Source: Cognatazoarcus halotolerans (lineage in GTDB: Bacteria; Pseudomonadota; Gammaproteobacteria; Burkholderiales; Rhodocyclaceae). From it: a stretch of DNA of 64,000 nucleotides. The notes beneath the pieces are model-generated. The model had not been told where the DNA came from, ran no database searches, and saw only the letters and a list, made by a program, of their open reading frames with translations. Made by a program: the position numbers and the translations under genes. Every line of letters starts with the position of its first letter. The first letter of the stretch is position 1. The stretch is from positions 124,001 through 188,000 of the forward strand of contig NZ_WUAF01000001.1 of NCBI RefSeq assembly GCF_009800965.1, read 5' to 3'. Shown piece by piece: positions 17,543-24,544 of this stretch.

Positions 17543-18229
17543 ATGAAAAATGGGAAACTGGTCATTGCCTTGGCGATGGCGGTACTGATCGCAGCCTACT
17601 TTGCCTTCGATGCAGGGCGCTTTGCCAATCTTGACTACCTCAAGAGCCAGCAGGCGGCGATCGAAGCCTATCGCACAAACCAACCACTCTTGCTGGCGGG
17701 ACTGTTCTTTCTCATCTACGTCGCGGTCACCGCCCTGTCCCTGCCCGGCGCAGCCATCATGACCCTCGCGGTGGGGGCCGTATTCGGGCTTTGGTGGGGA
17801 ACGCTGCTCGTCTCATTTGCGTCCAGCATCGGCGCAACCCTCGCGTTCCTGGTCTCCCGCTATCTGCTGCGCGACTGGGTACAGGGCCGATTTGGCGACA
17901 AGCTCAAGGCAATCAACCAGGGGATCGAACGCGAAGGGGGGTTCTACCTCTTCAGCCTTCGCCTCGTTCCCGCATTCCCCTTCTTCGTGATCAACCTCGT
18001 CATGGGTCTCACGCCTCTGCGCACGCCCACCTTCTATTGGGTAAGCCAGCTCGGCATGCTTGCCGGTACCGTGGTTTACGTTAATGCCGGCACCCAGCTC
18101 GCAAATATCGAATCGCTGTCGGGAATCCTCTCCCCGGGGCTGATCGGCTCCTTCGTGTTGCTTGGCATCTTCCCGCTGGCCGCGAAAAAAACCCTCGGCC
18201 ACCTGCGCGCCCGTCGCGCACACGGCTAA
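17543..18229 (+). CDS. TVP38/TMEM64 (SNARE-associated/DedA-like) membrane protein
   Basis: 228 residues with about five or six hydrophobic segments. The family pattern is present: LSLPGAAIMTLAVGAVFGLW near residue 68, then GATLAFLVSRYLLRDWV, then GGFYLFSLRLVPAFPFFVIN. TVP38/TMEM64 proteins are inner-membrane proteins of the DedA superfamily, thought to move lipids or small molecules. It is the first gene of the 17.5-24.5 kb block, and the next gene starts 26 bases downstream. Genes of this family are often found beside mercuric-reductase-like flavoproteins, as here. The transported molecule is unknown. Confidence 0.87.
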   Translation: MKNGKLVIALAMAVLIAAYFAFDAGRFANLDYLKSQQAAIEAYRTNQPLLLAGLFFLIYVAVTALSLPGAAIMTLAVGAVFGLWWGTLLVSFASSIGATLAFLVSRYLLRDWVQGRFGDKLKAINQGIEREGGFYLFSLRLVPAFPFFVINLVMGLTPLRTPTFYWVSQLGMLAGTVVYVNAGTQLANIESLSGILSPGLIGSFVLLGIFPLAAKKTLGHLRARRAHG

Positions 18230-18255
18230 GACCGATATCGACAAGAGTCCGACAC

Positions 18256-19728
18256 ATGAACAACGACACCCCTTGGAAGAAGCCCGCGCGTTTCGACCGT
18301 AACCTGGTCGTGATCGGCGCCGGGAGTGCCGGCCTGGTCAGTGCATACATTGCTACGGCCGTGAAGGCGAAGGTGACGCTCATCGAGCGCCATCGCATGG
18401 GCGGAGACTGTCTCAATACCGGTTGCGTGCCCTCCAAGGCCTTGATCCGTTCGGCCAGACTGCTTTCCCACATGCGCCGCTCGCGGGAGTTCGGCATTCG
18501 TTCGGCCAGCGCCGAATTCGACTTCGCCGAGGTCATGGAGCGTGTCCGCCAGGTTATCCGCGAGATCGAACCGCACGACTCCATCGAGCGATACACCGGC
18601 CTCGGCGTAGAGGTCGTCCAGGGGAGCGCCCGGATCACCTCGCCTTGGAGCGTCGACATCGAGACGCCCGACGGCAAGCACACGCTCACCACGCGAAGCA
18701 TCATCATCGCGACAGGTGCGAGACCCTTCGTGCCGCCGATCCCCGGGATCGACGCGATCGACTATCTCACCTCCGACAATGTCTGGGATTTGCGCGAAAT
18801 GCCGCGCCGCCTGGTGGTACTGGGCGGCGGGCCGATCGGCTGCGAGTTGACCCAGACCTTTGCCCGTCTCGGCGCCAACGTCACCCAGGTCGAAATGATG
18901 CCCAGGCTGATGCTGCGTGAAGACCCTGAAGTTTCGCGACTCGTCGCACAACGCTTCCAGGCAGAGGGGGTAACCGTGCTGACGGATCACACGGCAAAGC
19001 AGTTCGTGGTCGAGAACGGCGAAAAGATATTGATCGCCGAACACCAGGGCAAGGATGTACGCGTTCCATTCGACGCGGTCCTGATCGCGGTCGGTCGCGC
19101 GGCAAACCTCAAGGGCTTCGGTCTTGACGAGATGGGCATCCCGACCGGAAAGGTCGTCGAGACCAACGCGTTCCTGCAGACCCTGCATCCCAACATCTAC
19201 GCAGCCGGCGATGTCGCCGGCCCTTACCAGTTCACCCACACCGCCGCCCATCAGGCCTGGTATGCGGCAGTCAACGCGCTATTCGCCCCGTTCAAGAAGT
19301 TCCGTGCCGACTATTCGGTGATCCCCTGGGCGACCTTTACCGAACCGGAAATCGCGCGCGTCGGCCTGAACGAGCTGGAGGCAAAGGAAAAAGGCATTGC
19401 CTGCGAGGTCACGACATACGGTATCGACGACCTCGACCGTGCCATCGCGGACGGTGAAGCGCATGGTTTCGTCAAGGTGCTGACGGTTCCCGGCAAGGAT
19501 CGCATTCTCGGTGTCACCATCGTCGGCGAGCATGCCGGCGACCTGATCGCAGAATACGTGCTGGCGATGAAGCACGGCATCGGGCTCAACAAGATACTCG
19601 GCACCATCCACATCTATCCGACGATGGCGGAAGCCAACAAGTACGTTGCGGGAAACTGGAAGCGGGCCCACGCGCCGCAGCGCCTGCTCCGATGGGTCGA
19701 ACGCTTCCATGCCTGGCGCAGGGGCTGA
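18256..19728 (+). CDS. Mercuric-reductase-like FAD/NAD(P) disulfide oxidoreductase
   Basis: 490 residues. The FAD-binding VVIGAGSAGLVSA is near residue 17, the redox-active disulfide GDCLNTGCVPSKAL near 53, the NAD(P)-binding VVLGGGPIGCEL near 190 and the second FAD motif IYAAGDVAG near 315. The C-terminal dimerisation domain (IPWATFTEPEIARVGL) is present, but the Cys pair used by true MerA to bind mercury is absent, as is the N-terminal heavy-metal domain. It therefore reduces some disulfide, thiol or other acceptor with NAD(P)H, not necessarily mercury. It lies three bases before the DUF547 gene, in a tight operon with the membrane protein upstream. Confidence 0.88.
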   Translation: MNNDTPWKKPARFDRNLVVIGAGSAGLVSAYIATAVKAKVTLIERHRMGGDCLNTGCVPSKALIRSARLLSHMRRSREFGIRSASAEFDFAEVMERVRQVIREIEPHDSIERYTGLGVEVVQGSARITSPWSVDIETPDGKHTLTTRSIIIATGARPFVPPIPGIDAIDYLTSDNVWDLREMPRRLVVLGGGPIGCELTQTFARLGANVTQVEMMPRLMLREDPEVSRLVAQRFQAEGVTVLTDHTAKQFVVENGEKILIAEHQGKDVRVPFDAVLIAVGRAANLKGFGLDEMGIPTGKVVETNAFLQTLHPNIYAAGDVAGPYQFTHTAAHQAWYAAVNALFAPFKKFRADYSVIPWATFTEPEIARVGLNELEAKEKGIACEVTTYGIDDLDRAIADGEAHGFVKVLTVPGKDRILGVTIVGEHAGDLIAEYVLAMKHGIGLNKILGTIHIYPTMAEANKYVAGNWKRAHAPQRLLRWVERFHAWRRG

Positions 19729-19731
19729 ACC

Positions 19732-20550
19732 ATGCAACGGCGCACGCTGATCAAGCTCGGTCTCGCCCTGCCGCTCCTTGCCGTGTTGCCCGCGCGGGCG
19801 GCGTTCGATCACGGCCATGGAGCCTGGAACGCTTTGCTGCAAAAGCACGTAAAGCTGATCTCGGGCGGCAATGCATCGCGGCTCAACTACCCCGGCGTTG
19901 CCGCACAGCGCCCCGCGCTGGATGCCTACCTGGCCAGCCTGTCCGCGGTACCGGCCGCCGAATACCGCGGCTGGCAACGCGACGAGAAGTTGGCCTTCCT
20001 GATCAATGCGTACAACGCCTTCACCGTGGCGCTCATTCTCAGCAAGTATCCCGCACTGAAATCGATCCGCGACCTGGGCAGCTTCCTGCAATCACCGTGG
20101 AAGAAGAAATTCGTCAGGCTGCTCGGCGAGGTGCGCAGTCTCGACGACATCGAGCACGGCATGATCCGCGCGCCGGGTGTGTTCGACGATCCGCGCATCC
20201 ACTTCGCGGTGGTGTGCGCCTCGATCGGCTGCCCGATGCTGCGCAACGAGGCCTTCGTGGCCACGCGTCTCGATGCGCAACTCGAGGACGGCATGCGCCG
20301 CTTCCTGTCCGATCGCAGCCGCAACCGCTTCGACGGCGCCAGCGGCACGCTCGGGGTCTCGAAGATCTTCGACTGGTATCGCGAAGATTTCGAGCAAGGC
20401 CGGCGAGGCTTCGACTCGCTGCAAGCCACTTTCGCGCGCCATGCCCCGCAGCTCGCCGACCCGGCCGGCGATCAGGCACGCATCCGCAAGGGAGACTACA
20501 CCCTGGAATTCCTCGACTACGACTGGCGTCTCAACGACGCGGGAGGCTGA
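19732..20550 (+). CDS. DUF547 exported protein
   Basis: 272 residues with an N-terminal signal (RRTLIKLGLALPLLAVLPARA; paired Arg makes Tat or Sec possible). The DUF547 core includes NYPGVAAQRPALDAYLASL, KLAFLINAYNAFTVALIL and VCASIGCPMLRNEAF, with conserved Cys and acidic residues. DUF547 proteins are often predicted to have a cysteine-peptidase or transglutaminase-like fold, but no biochemical role is settled. The gene starts three bases after the flavoprotein stop and four bases before the next start, so translation is probably coupled. Location is probably periplasmic. Confidence 0.83.
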   Translation: MQRRTLIKLGLALPLLAVLPARAAFDHGHGAWNALLQKHVKLISGGNASRLNYPGVAAQRPALDAYLASLSAVPAAEYRGWQRDEKLAFLINAYNAFTVALILSKYPALKSIRDLGSFLQSPWKKKFVRLLGEVRSLDDIEHGMIRAPGVFDDPRIHFAVVCASIGCPMLRNEAFVATRLDAQLEDGMRRFLSDRSRNRFDGASGTLGVSKIFDWYREDFEQGRRGFDSLQATFARHAPQLADPAGDQARIRKGDYTLEFLDYDWRLNDAGG

Positions 20551-20554
20551 TCCG

Positions 20555-21301
20555 ATGAACATCCGCACAGCCCTGGCGCTTGGCGCCAGCCTTGCTGCCA
20601 TGACCTCGACCGCGCTCGCGGCGGGTCAATGCCGGGCCGAATCGGCCGCCGCGCTCACGCCACTGATCGAGCTCTACACCTCGGAAGGCTGCAACTCCTG
20701 CCCGCCGGCGGACCGATGGCTGCAAGGCCTGAGGGCCGATGGCATCGCACCGCAAAAGGTGAGCGCGCTCGCGTTTCACGTCGATTACTGGGACTACATC
20801 GGCTGGAAGGATCGCTTCGCCTCGCCGGCCTACGGCGTGCGCCAGCAGGCTGCGGTGCGTCGCGCTGGCGGACGCACCGTCTACACACCGCAGGTCATGC
20901 TCGACGGCGCGGACTTGCGCAACTGGCGCTCGGCAGCGTTACCACCACCGTCGCAACCGGCCCAGGCACGGCTGACCCTGACAGGTAGTCCGGCCGCCGA
21001 CGGCGGCTGGGACGTCGTTCTCGAAGGTCGCAGCGAAGTCGCGACGCGACTCACCCTGCTACTGACCCAGAACGGCCTTTCTTCCAGCGTCGCCGCCGGC
21101 GAGAACCGCGGCGTTCGGCTCGAGCACGACTTTGTCGTGCGGAGCATGGCCGAACAGGCGGCGGGCGACCTGCAGTTCACCATGCGTCACCATTTCGCTC
21201 CCGCCAACGAGTTGCGGCTCACCGACAGCGCCGTGGTGGCACTGGCCCATGATGCCGATGGTAAGCTGCTGCAGAGCCTCACCCTGCCCTGGTGTCCATG
21301 A
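20555..21301 (+). CDS. DUF1223 thioredoxin-like exported protein
   Basis: 248 residues from ATG 20555, which follows the previous stop by four bases; the much longer open frame upstream is a shadow of DUF547. A signal peptide (MNIRTALALGASLAAM to ALAAG) is followed by LIELYTSEGCNSCPPAD, the thioredoxin-like CxxC of DUF1223. HVDYWDYIGWKDRFASP and TPQVMLDGAD are also typical. It is probably a periplasmic thiol-disulfide protein of unknown partner. Its stop overlaps the next start as ATGA at 21298, so the two are translationally coupled. Confidence 0.85.
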   Translation: MNIRTALALGASLAAMTSTALAAGQCRAESAAALTPLIELYTSEGCNSCPPADRWLQGLRADGIAPQKVSALAFHVDYWDYIGWKDRFASPAYGVRQQAAVRRAGGRTVYTPQVMLDGADLRNWRSAALPPPSQPAQARLTLTGSPAADGGWDVVLEGRSEVATRLTLLLTQNGLSSSVAAGENRGVRLEHDFVVRSMAEQAAGDLQFTMRHHFAPANELRLTDSAVVALAHDADGKLLQSLTLPWCP

Positions 21302-22002
21302 ACACGCGCCACCCACGCCTTTCGATCGTGATACCGGTCCTCGATGAGGCGCCGCGTATTCGCGACTGCCTCGAGGCTCTCGTGCCGCTGCGCCGGCGAG
21401 CTGTCGAGGTGGTCGTCGCCGACGGCGGCAGCCGCGACGACACAGTGTCGCTGGCCCGCCCGCTGGCGGACCAGGTCATCATTGCGCCGCGCGGCCGCGG
21501 GGCGCAGTCGCACGCGGGTGCGCAAACGGCGCGCGGCGAAAATCTCATGTTCCTGCACGCCGACACACGGCTGCCGGACAACGCCGACCGTCGGGTTCTC
21601 GGCGCCTTGAGCGCACACCCATGGGGCCGTTTCGATGTAGACATCGAAGGCTCGCACCGGATGCTCGGCGTGATCGCTGCGATGATGAATCTGCGCTCCC
21701 GCCTGAGCGGCATCGCCACCGGCGATCAGGCCATGTTCGTGCGGCGCTCGGCCTATGAAGCCGCGGGCGGCTTCCCGGACATCGCCCTGATGGAAGATCT
21801 CGCGCTGTCGAAGGCGCTGCGCAGGCTTGGCCGGCCCGCCTGCCTCCACGAGCGGGTGACTACGTCCGGCCGACGTTGGGAGAAGCACGGCGTGGCGCGC
21901 ACGATTCTGCTGATGTGGCGGCTGCGCGCGGCCTATTGCCTGGGGGCAGATCCGGAGCGGCTGGCGCGGCGCTACGGCTATCGCCCGCGCGGGGAACATT
22001 GA
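21298..22002 (+). CDS. Family 2 glycosyltransferase, rSAM/selenodomain-associated type 2 (TIGR04283-like)
   Basis: 234 residues. The GT-A fold begins with LSIVIPVLDEAPRIRDCLEAL, then VVVADGGSRDDTV, the nucleotide-binding FLHADTRLP near 83, and TGDQAMFVRRSAYEAAGGFP near 145. This layout is that of the family named for co-occurrence with radical SAM/selenodomain (ArsS-type) proteins. ATG 21298 overlaps the previous stop; a GTG two codons earlier is less likely. The partner transferase is encoded next, three bases downstream. Inferred role: transfer of a sugar, or related nucleotide-linked group, to an unidentified acceptor. Confidence 0.84.
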   Translation: MNTRHPRLSIVIPVLDEAPRIRDCLEALVPLRRRAVEVVVADGGSRDDTVSLARPLADQVIIAPRGRGAQSHAGAQTARGENLMFLHADTRLPDNADRRVLGALSAHPWGRFDVDIEGSHRMLGVIAAMMNLRSRLSGIATGDQAMFVRRSAYEAAGGFPDIALMEDLALSKALRRLGRPACLHERVTTSGRRWEKHGVARTILLMWRLRAAYCLGADPERLARRYGYRPRGEH

Positions 22003-22005
22003 AGC

Positions 22006-22629
22006 ATGCAGATCGCGATCTTCGCCCGCGCACCGGTCCCGGGCGCCGCCAAGACCCGCCTGATACCCCGGCTCGGCGCGGCCGGCGCCGCACGGGCACA
22101 TCGCCGCATGGTGCTGGCCACGCTCGACAATGCCCATCGTGCGGCGCTCGGTCCGATGTCCCTGTGGGCCGCCGGCGATATCGATCACCGTTTCTTCCGT
22201 GCCCTGTGTCGTGGCGGACGGATCACGGACCTGCGCATCCAGCAAGGCGATGACCTTGGCGCACGCATGGCGCATTGCCTCGACAGCCTCCTGCCCCACG
22301 GGCCGGTATTGCTGACGGGCAGCGACTGCCCGGCCCTCGGCGCGGACGAACTGCGTGCATGTGCCGCTGCACTCAACGGCGGCGACGATGCCGTGTTCCT
22401 GCCCGCCGAGGACGGCGGCTACGTGCTCGTCGGCGCACGCCGGCCCCTGCCGGAGGGCTTTTTCGACGGTATTGCATGGGGCAGGGAAACCGTGATGCAG
22501 GTCACCCGGCAGCGCCTTGCCGCGCATCGGCTGCGCTGGTCCGAACCGGCCGTGCTCTGGGATGTCGATCACCCGTCAGACCTCGACCGGGCAGCCGCAT
22601 TGCTCAGCCCGGCGCGTTCCCGGATCTGA
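22006..22629 (+). CDS. DUF2064 transferase, rSAM/selenodomain-associated type 1 (TIGR04282-like)
   Basis: 207 residues. MQIAIFARAPVPGAAKTRL is the nucleotidyl/sugar-transferase signature of this family, with GARMAHCLDSLL, LLTGSDCPALGADELRAC and FLPAEDGGYVLVGAR. It has a GT-A-like nucleotide-diphosphosugar transferase fold. It nearly always accompanies the type 2 transferase, and both are found near ArsS-type radical SAM genes. The pair probably makes a glycosylated metabolite. It overlaps no neighbour and is seven bases before the DUF3047 start. Confidence 0.84.
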   Translation: MQIAIFARAPVPGAAKTRLIPRLGAAGAARAHRRMVLATLDNAHRAALGPMSLWAAGDIDHRFFRALCRGGRITDLRIQQGDDLGARMAHCLDSLLPHGPVLLTGSDCPALGADELRACAAALNGGDDAVFLPAEDGGYVLVGARRPLPEGFFDGIAWGRETVMQVTRQRLAAHRLRWSEPAVLWDVDHPSDLDRAAALLSPARSRI

Positions 22630-22636
22630 CCGCCCG

Positions 22637-23362
22637 ATGCATCGAATCCTCGCCGTGCTTGCCCTCTCTGCATTGGCCTTCATGGCGACACGCGCAATTG
22701 CGGCCCCCGGGCCCGGAGATTTTTCCGCTTCCCCGCCCGGTGCGCCACCCAGCGGCTGGGTGCATACCACCCTGCCCAAGGTCACCAGGGCCTCGCAGTT
22801 CGATCTGGTGGACGACAGCGGCACCACCGTACTGCGCGTCCGCTCCGACGCAGCCGCCTCCAGCCTCACCCGCGCGGTGTCGATCGACACCGCCGCAACG
22901 CCGGTACTGCAGTGGCGCTGGGAGGTCTCTGGCGCGGTGAAGGGATCCGACCTGCGCCACAAACACGGCGACGATTACGCTGCGCGGCTATACGTGTTTT
23001 TCGATTACCCCGCCGACCGGCTGTCGATGTCCGAACGCATGGCGATTGCCACCGCGCGTCTGCTGCACGGCGCACAGATCCCCACCGCGGCCCTGTGCTA
23101 CGTATGGGGGACCGCACAGTCCGTCGGCACCATTGCACCCAATCCCTACACGGACCGCGTGCGCATGATCGTGCTGCAAAGCGGCAATGCAGAAGCCGGC
23201 CGCTGGAAGGACGAATCACGCGACTTGCGGGCGGATTTCCAGACGGCATTCGGCGAAGCCGCACCGAACATTACCGGCATTGCCGTAAGCGCGGACACCG
23301 ACAACACCGGCGAGCGGGTCGAAGCCCGCTTTGGTGACATTCGGTTCGAGGCCGCGAGATGA
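22637..23362 (+). CDS. DUF3047 exported protein
   Basis: 241 residues from MHRILAVLAL, which gives a clean signal peptide ending at AIAAPG. The body fits DUF3047: PVLQWRWEVSGAVKGSDLRHK, DDYAARLYVFFDYP, LCYVWGTAQSVGTIAPNPYT and RDLRADFQTAFGEAAPNITG. The fold is probably a beta-sandwich, and its function is unknown. It sits between the two transferases and the SelD-N-terminus-like oxidoreductase, overlapping the latter by ATGA at 23359. Its conserved place in the cluster suggests a periplasmic role in the same pathway. Confidence 0.85.
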   Translation: MHRILAVLALSALAFMATRAIAAPGPGDFSASPPGAPPSGWVHTTLPKVTRASQFDLVDDSGTTVLRVRSDAAASSLTRAVSIDTAATPVLQWRWEVSGAVKGSDLRHKHGDDYAARLYVFFDYPADRLSMSERMAIATARLLHGAQIPTAALCYVWGTAQSVGTIAPNPYTDRVRMIVLQSGNAEAGRWKDESRDLRADFQTAFGEAAPNITGIAVSADTDNTGERVEARFGDIRFEAAR

Positions 23363-24471
23363 AGCGCCTGCTCCTGCTCGGCGGCGGGCACGCCCATGTG
23401 TACGTGCTCGATGCCCTGCGCAAGGCTCACCCGACCGATGTCGACATCACGCTGGTGTCTCCCCATGTCCGGCAGGTGTATTCGGGCATGCTGCCCGGCT
23501 GGATCGCCGGCCACTATCCGCTCGAGGCCTGCGTGCTGCCACTGGACCGCCTGGCGGCACGTGCGGGCGTGCGATTCATCCAGCAGGCTGCGCACCACAT
23601 CGACCTCGACGCAAAACGAGTTGAGTGCTGCAACGGGGAGAAGATCGATTTCGACATTCTGTCGATCGATACCGGCCCGGTCACCGACGGCAGGATCATT
23701 CCAGGCGCGGCGGAGCATGCCCTGCCGATCAGGCCGATCGAGCGCTTCATCCGCGGCTGGGAAACGTGGCTGGCCGACCTGAGCGACGGCAACGGAGGAT
23801 CGATCGCCATCGTCGGCGGCGGCGCGGCTGGTGTTGAGCTGGCGTTCGCGATGCGCCATCGGCTCGAACGCGACGCCCCCACTCGCAACATCGAGATCCA
23901 CCTGGTGTCCTCGCGAGAGGAGCCGCTGGCAGGCATGCCGCTGATCCTGCGCAAACGCGCGATGCGCCTGCTTGCCGAGCGTGGCGTCGGCTTTCACGGC
24001 GGCCGTCGTGCAATACATTACGACGGCCACACGCTGTGCCTTACCGGCGGAACCCGGCTCCCTGCCAGGCAGTGCCTGCTAGTGCCCGGCGCCGCCGCAC
24101 CAGTGTGGCCGAAGGCTTCGGGACTCGACACCGACACGTCGGGCTTCATCCGCGTCGGCCCGACGCTGCAATCGACCAGCCACCCGTTCGTGTTTGCCGC
24201 CGGCGACATCGCCGCGCATGCCCATCCGCGGCCAAAGTCGGGCGTGTTCGCGGTGCGTGCAGGCCCGCCCCTCGCCGAAAATCTGCTGCGGGCCTTGTCC
24301 GGCGAGCCACTGCAGCCATGGAAGGCGCAGCGACGCGCGCTCTATCTTGTCAGTACCGGCGAGCGACACGCCCTCGCGGCGTGGGGACCGCTCGCCTGGT
24401 GGGGCGACTGGGTCTGGCGCTGGAAGGATCGCATCGACCGGCAGTTCATTGCCCGATTCACACCGCGCTGA
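23359..24471 (+). CDS. FAD-dependent oxidoreductase resembling the SelD N-terminal extension (TIGR03169-like)
   Basis: 370 residues. It begins LLLLGGGHAHVYVLDALRK, the hallmark of a flavoprotein family that in many bacteria is fused to the N-terminus of selenide,water dikinase (SelD) or encoded beside it. Further motifs are VYSGMLPGWIAGHY, the NAD(P)-binding IAIVGGGAAGVELAFAM near 150 and FVFAAGDIAAH near 275. The overall plan resembles a type II NADH dehydrogenase. No selD is present in this window. The start overlaps the DUF3047 stop. Inferred role: NAD(P)H-dependent redox step in selenium, sulfur or arsenic metabolism; the exact reaction is unknown. Confidence 0.84.
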   Translation: MKRLLLLGGGHAHVYVLDALRKAHPTDVDITLVSPHVRQVYSGMLPGWIAGHYPLEACVLPLDRLAARAGVRFIQQAAHHIDLDAKRVECCNGEKIDFDILSIDTGPVTDGRIIPGAAEHALPIRPIERFIRGWETWLADLSDGNGGSIAIVGGGAAGVELAFAMRHRLERDAPTRNIEIHLVSSREEPLAGMPLILRKRAMRLLAERGVGFHGGRRAIHYDGHTLCLTGGTRLPARQCLLVPGAAAPVWPKASGLDTDTSGFIRVGPTLQSTSHPFVFAAGDIAAHAHPRPKSGVFAVRAGPPLAENLLRALSGEPLQPWKAQRRALYLVSTGERHALAAWGPLAWWGDWVWRWKDRIDRQFIARFTPR

Positions 24472-24497
24472 ATAAGCCCGGTGGCGTGGACGACAAA

Positions 24498-24518
24498 GGG
24501 GAGGCGATCAGCCTCCCC
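24498..24518. terminator. Bidirectional terminator
   Basis: A perfect 8-bp stem GGGGAGGC/GCCTCCCC with a 5-base loop lies between two convergent genes, the end of the 17.5-24.5 kb block and the helicase. Short T runs follow on both strands (CCGTTT on plus, TTTG on minus). Confidence 0.75.
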
Positions 24519-24544
24519 CGTTTAAACCCACAACCCGGCAAAGA

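Noticed and set aside
18256-19728. Calling the flavoprotein a true mercuric reductase
   Set aside because: It has the CLNTGC active site but lacks the C-terminal Cys pair and the N-terminal metal-binding domain, and no mer genes are nearby.
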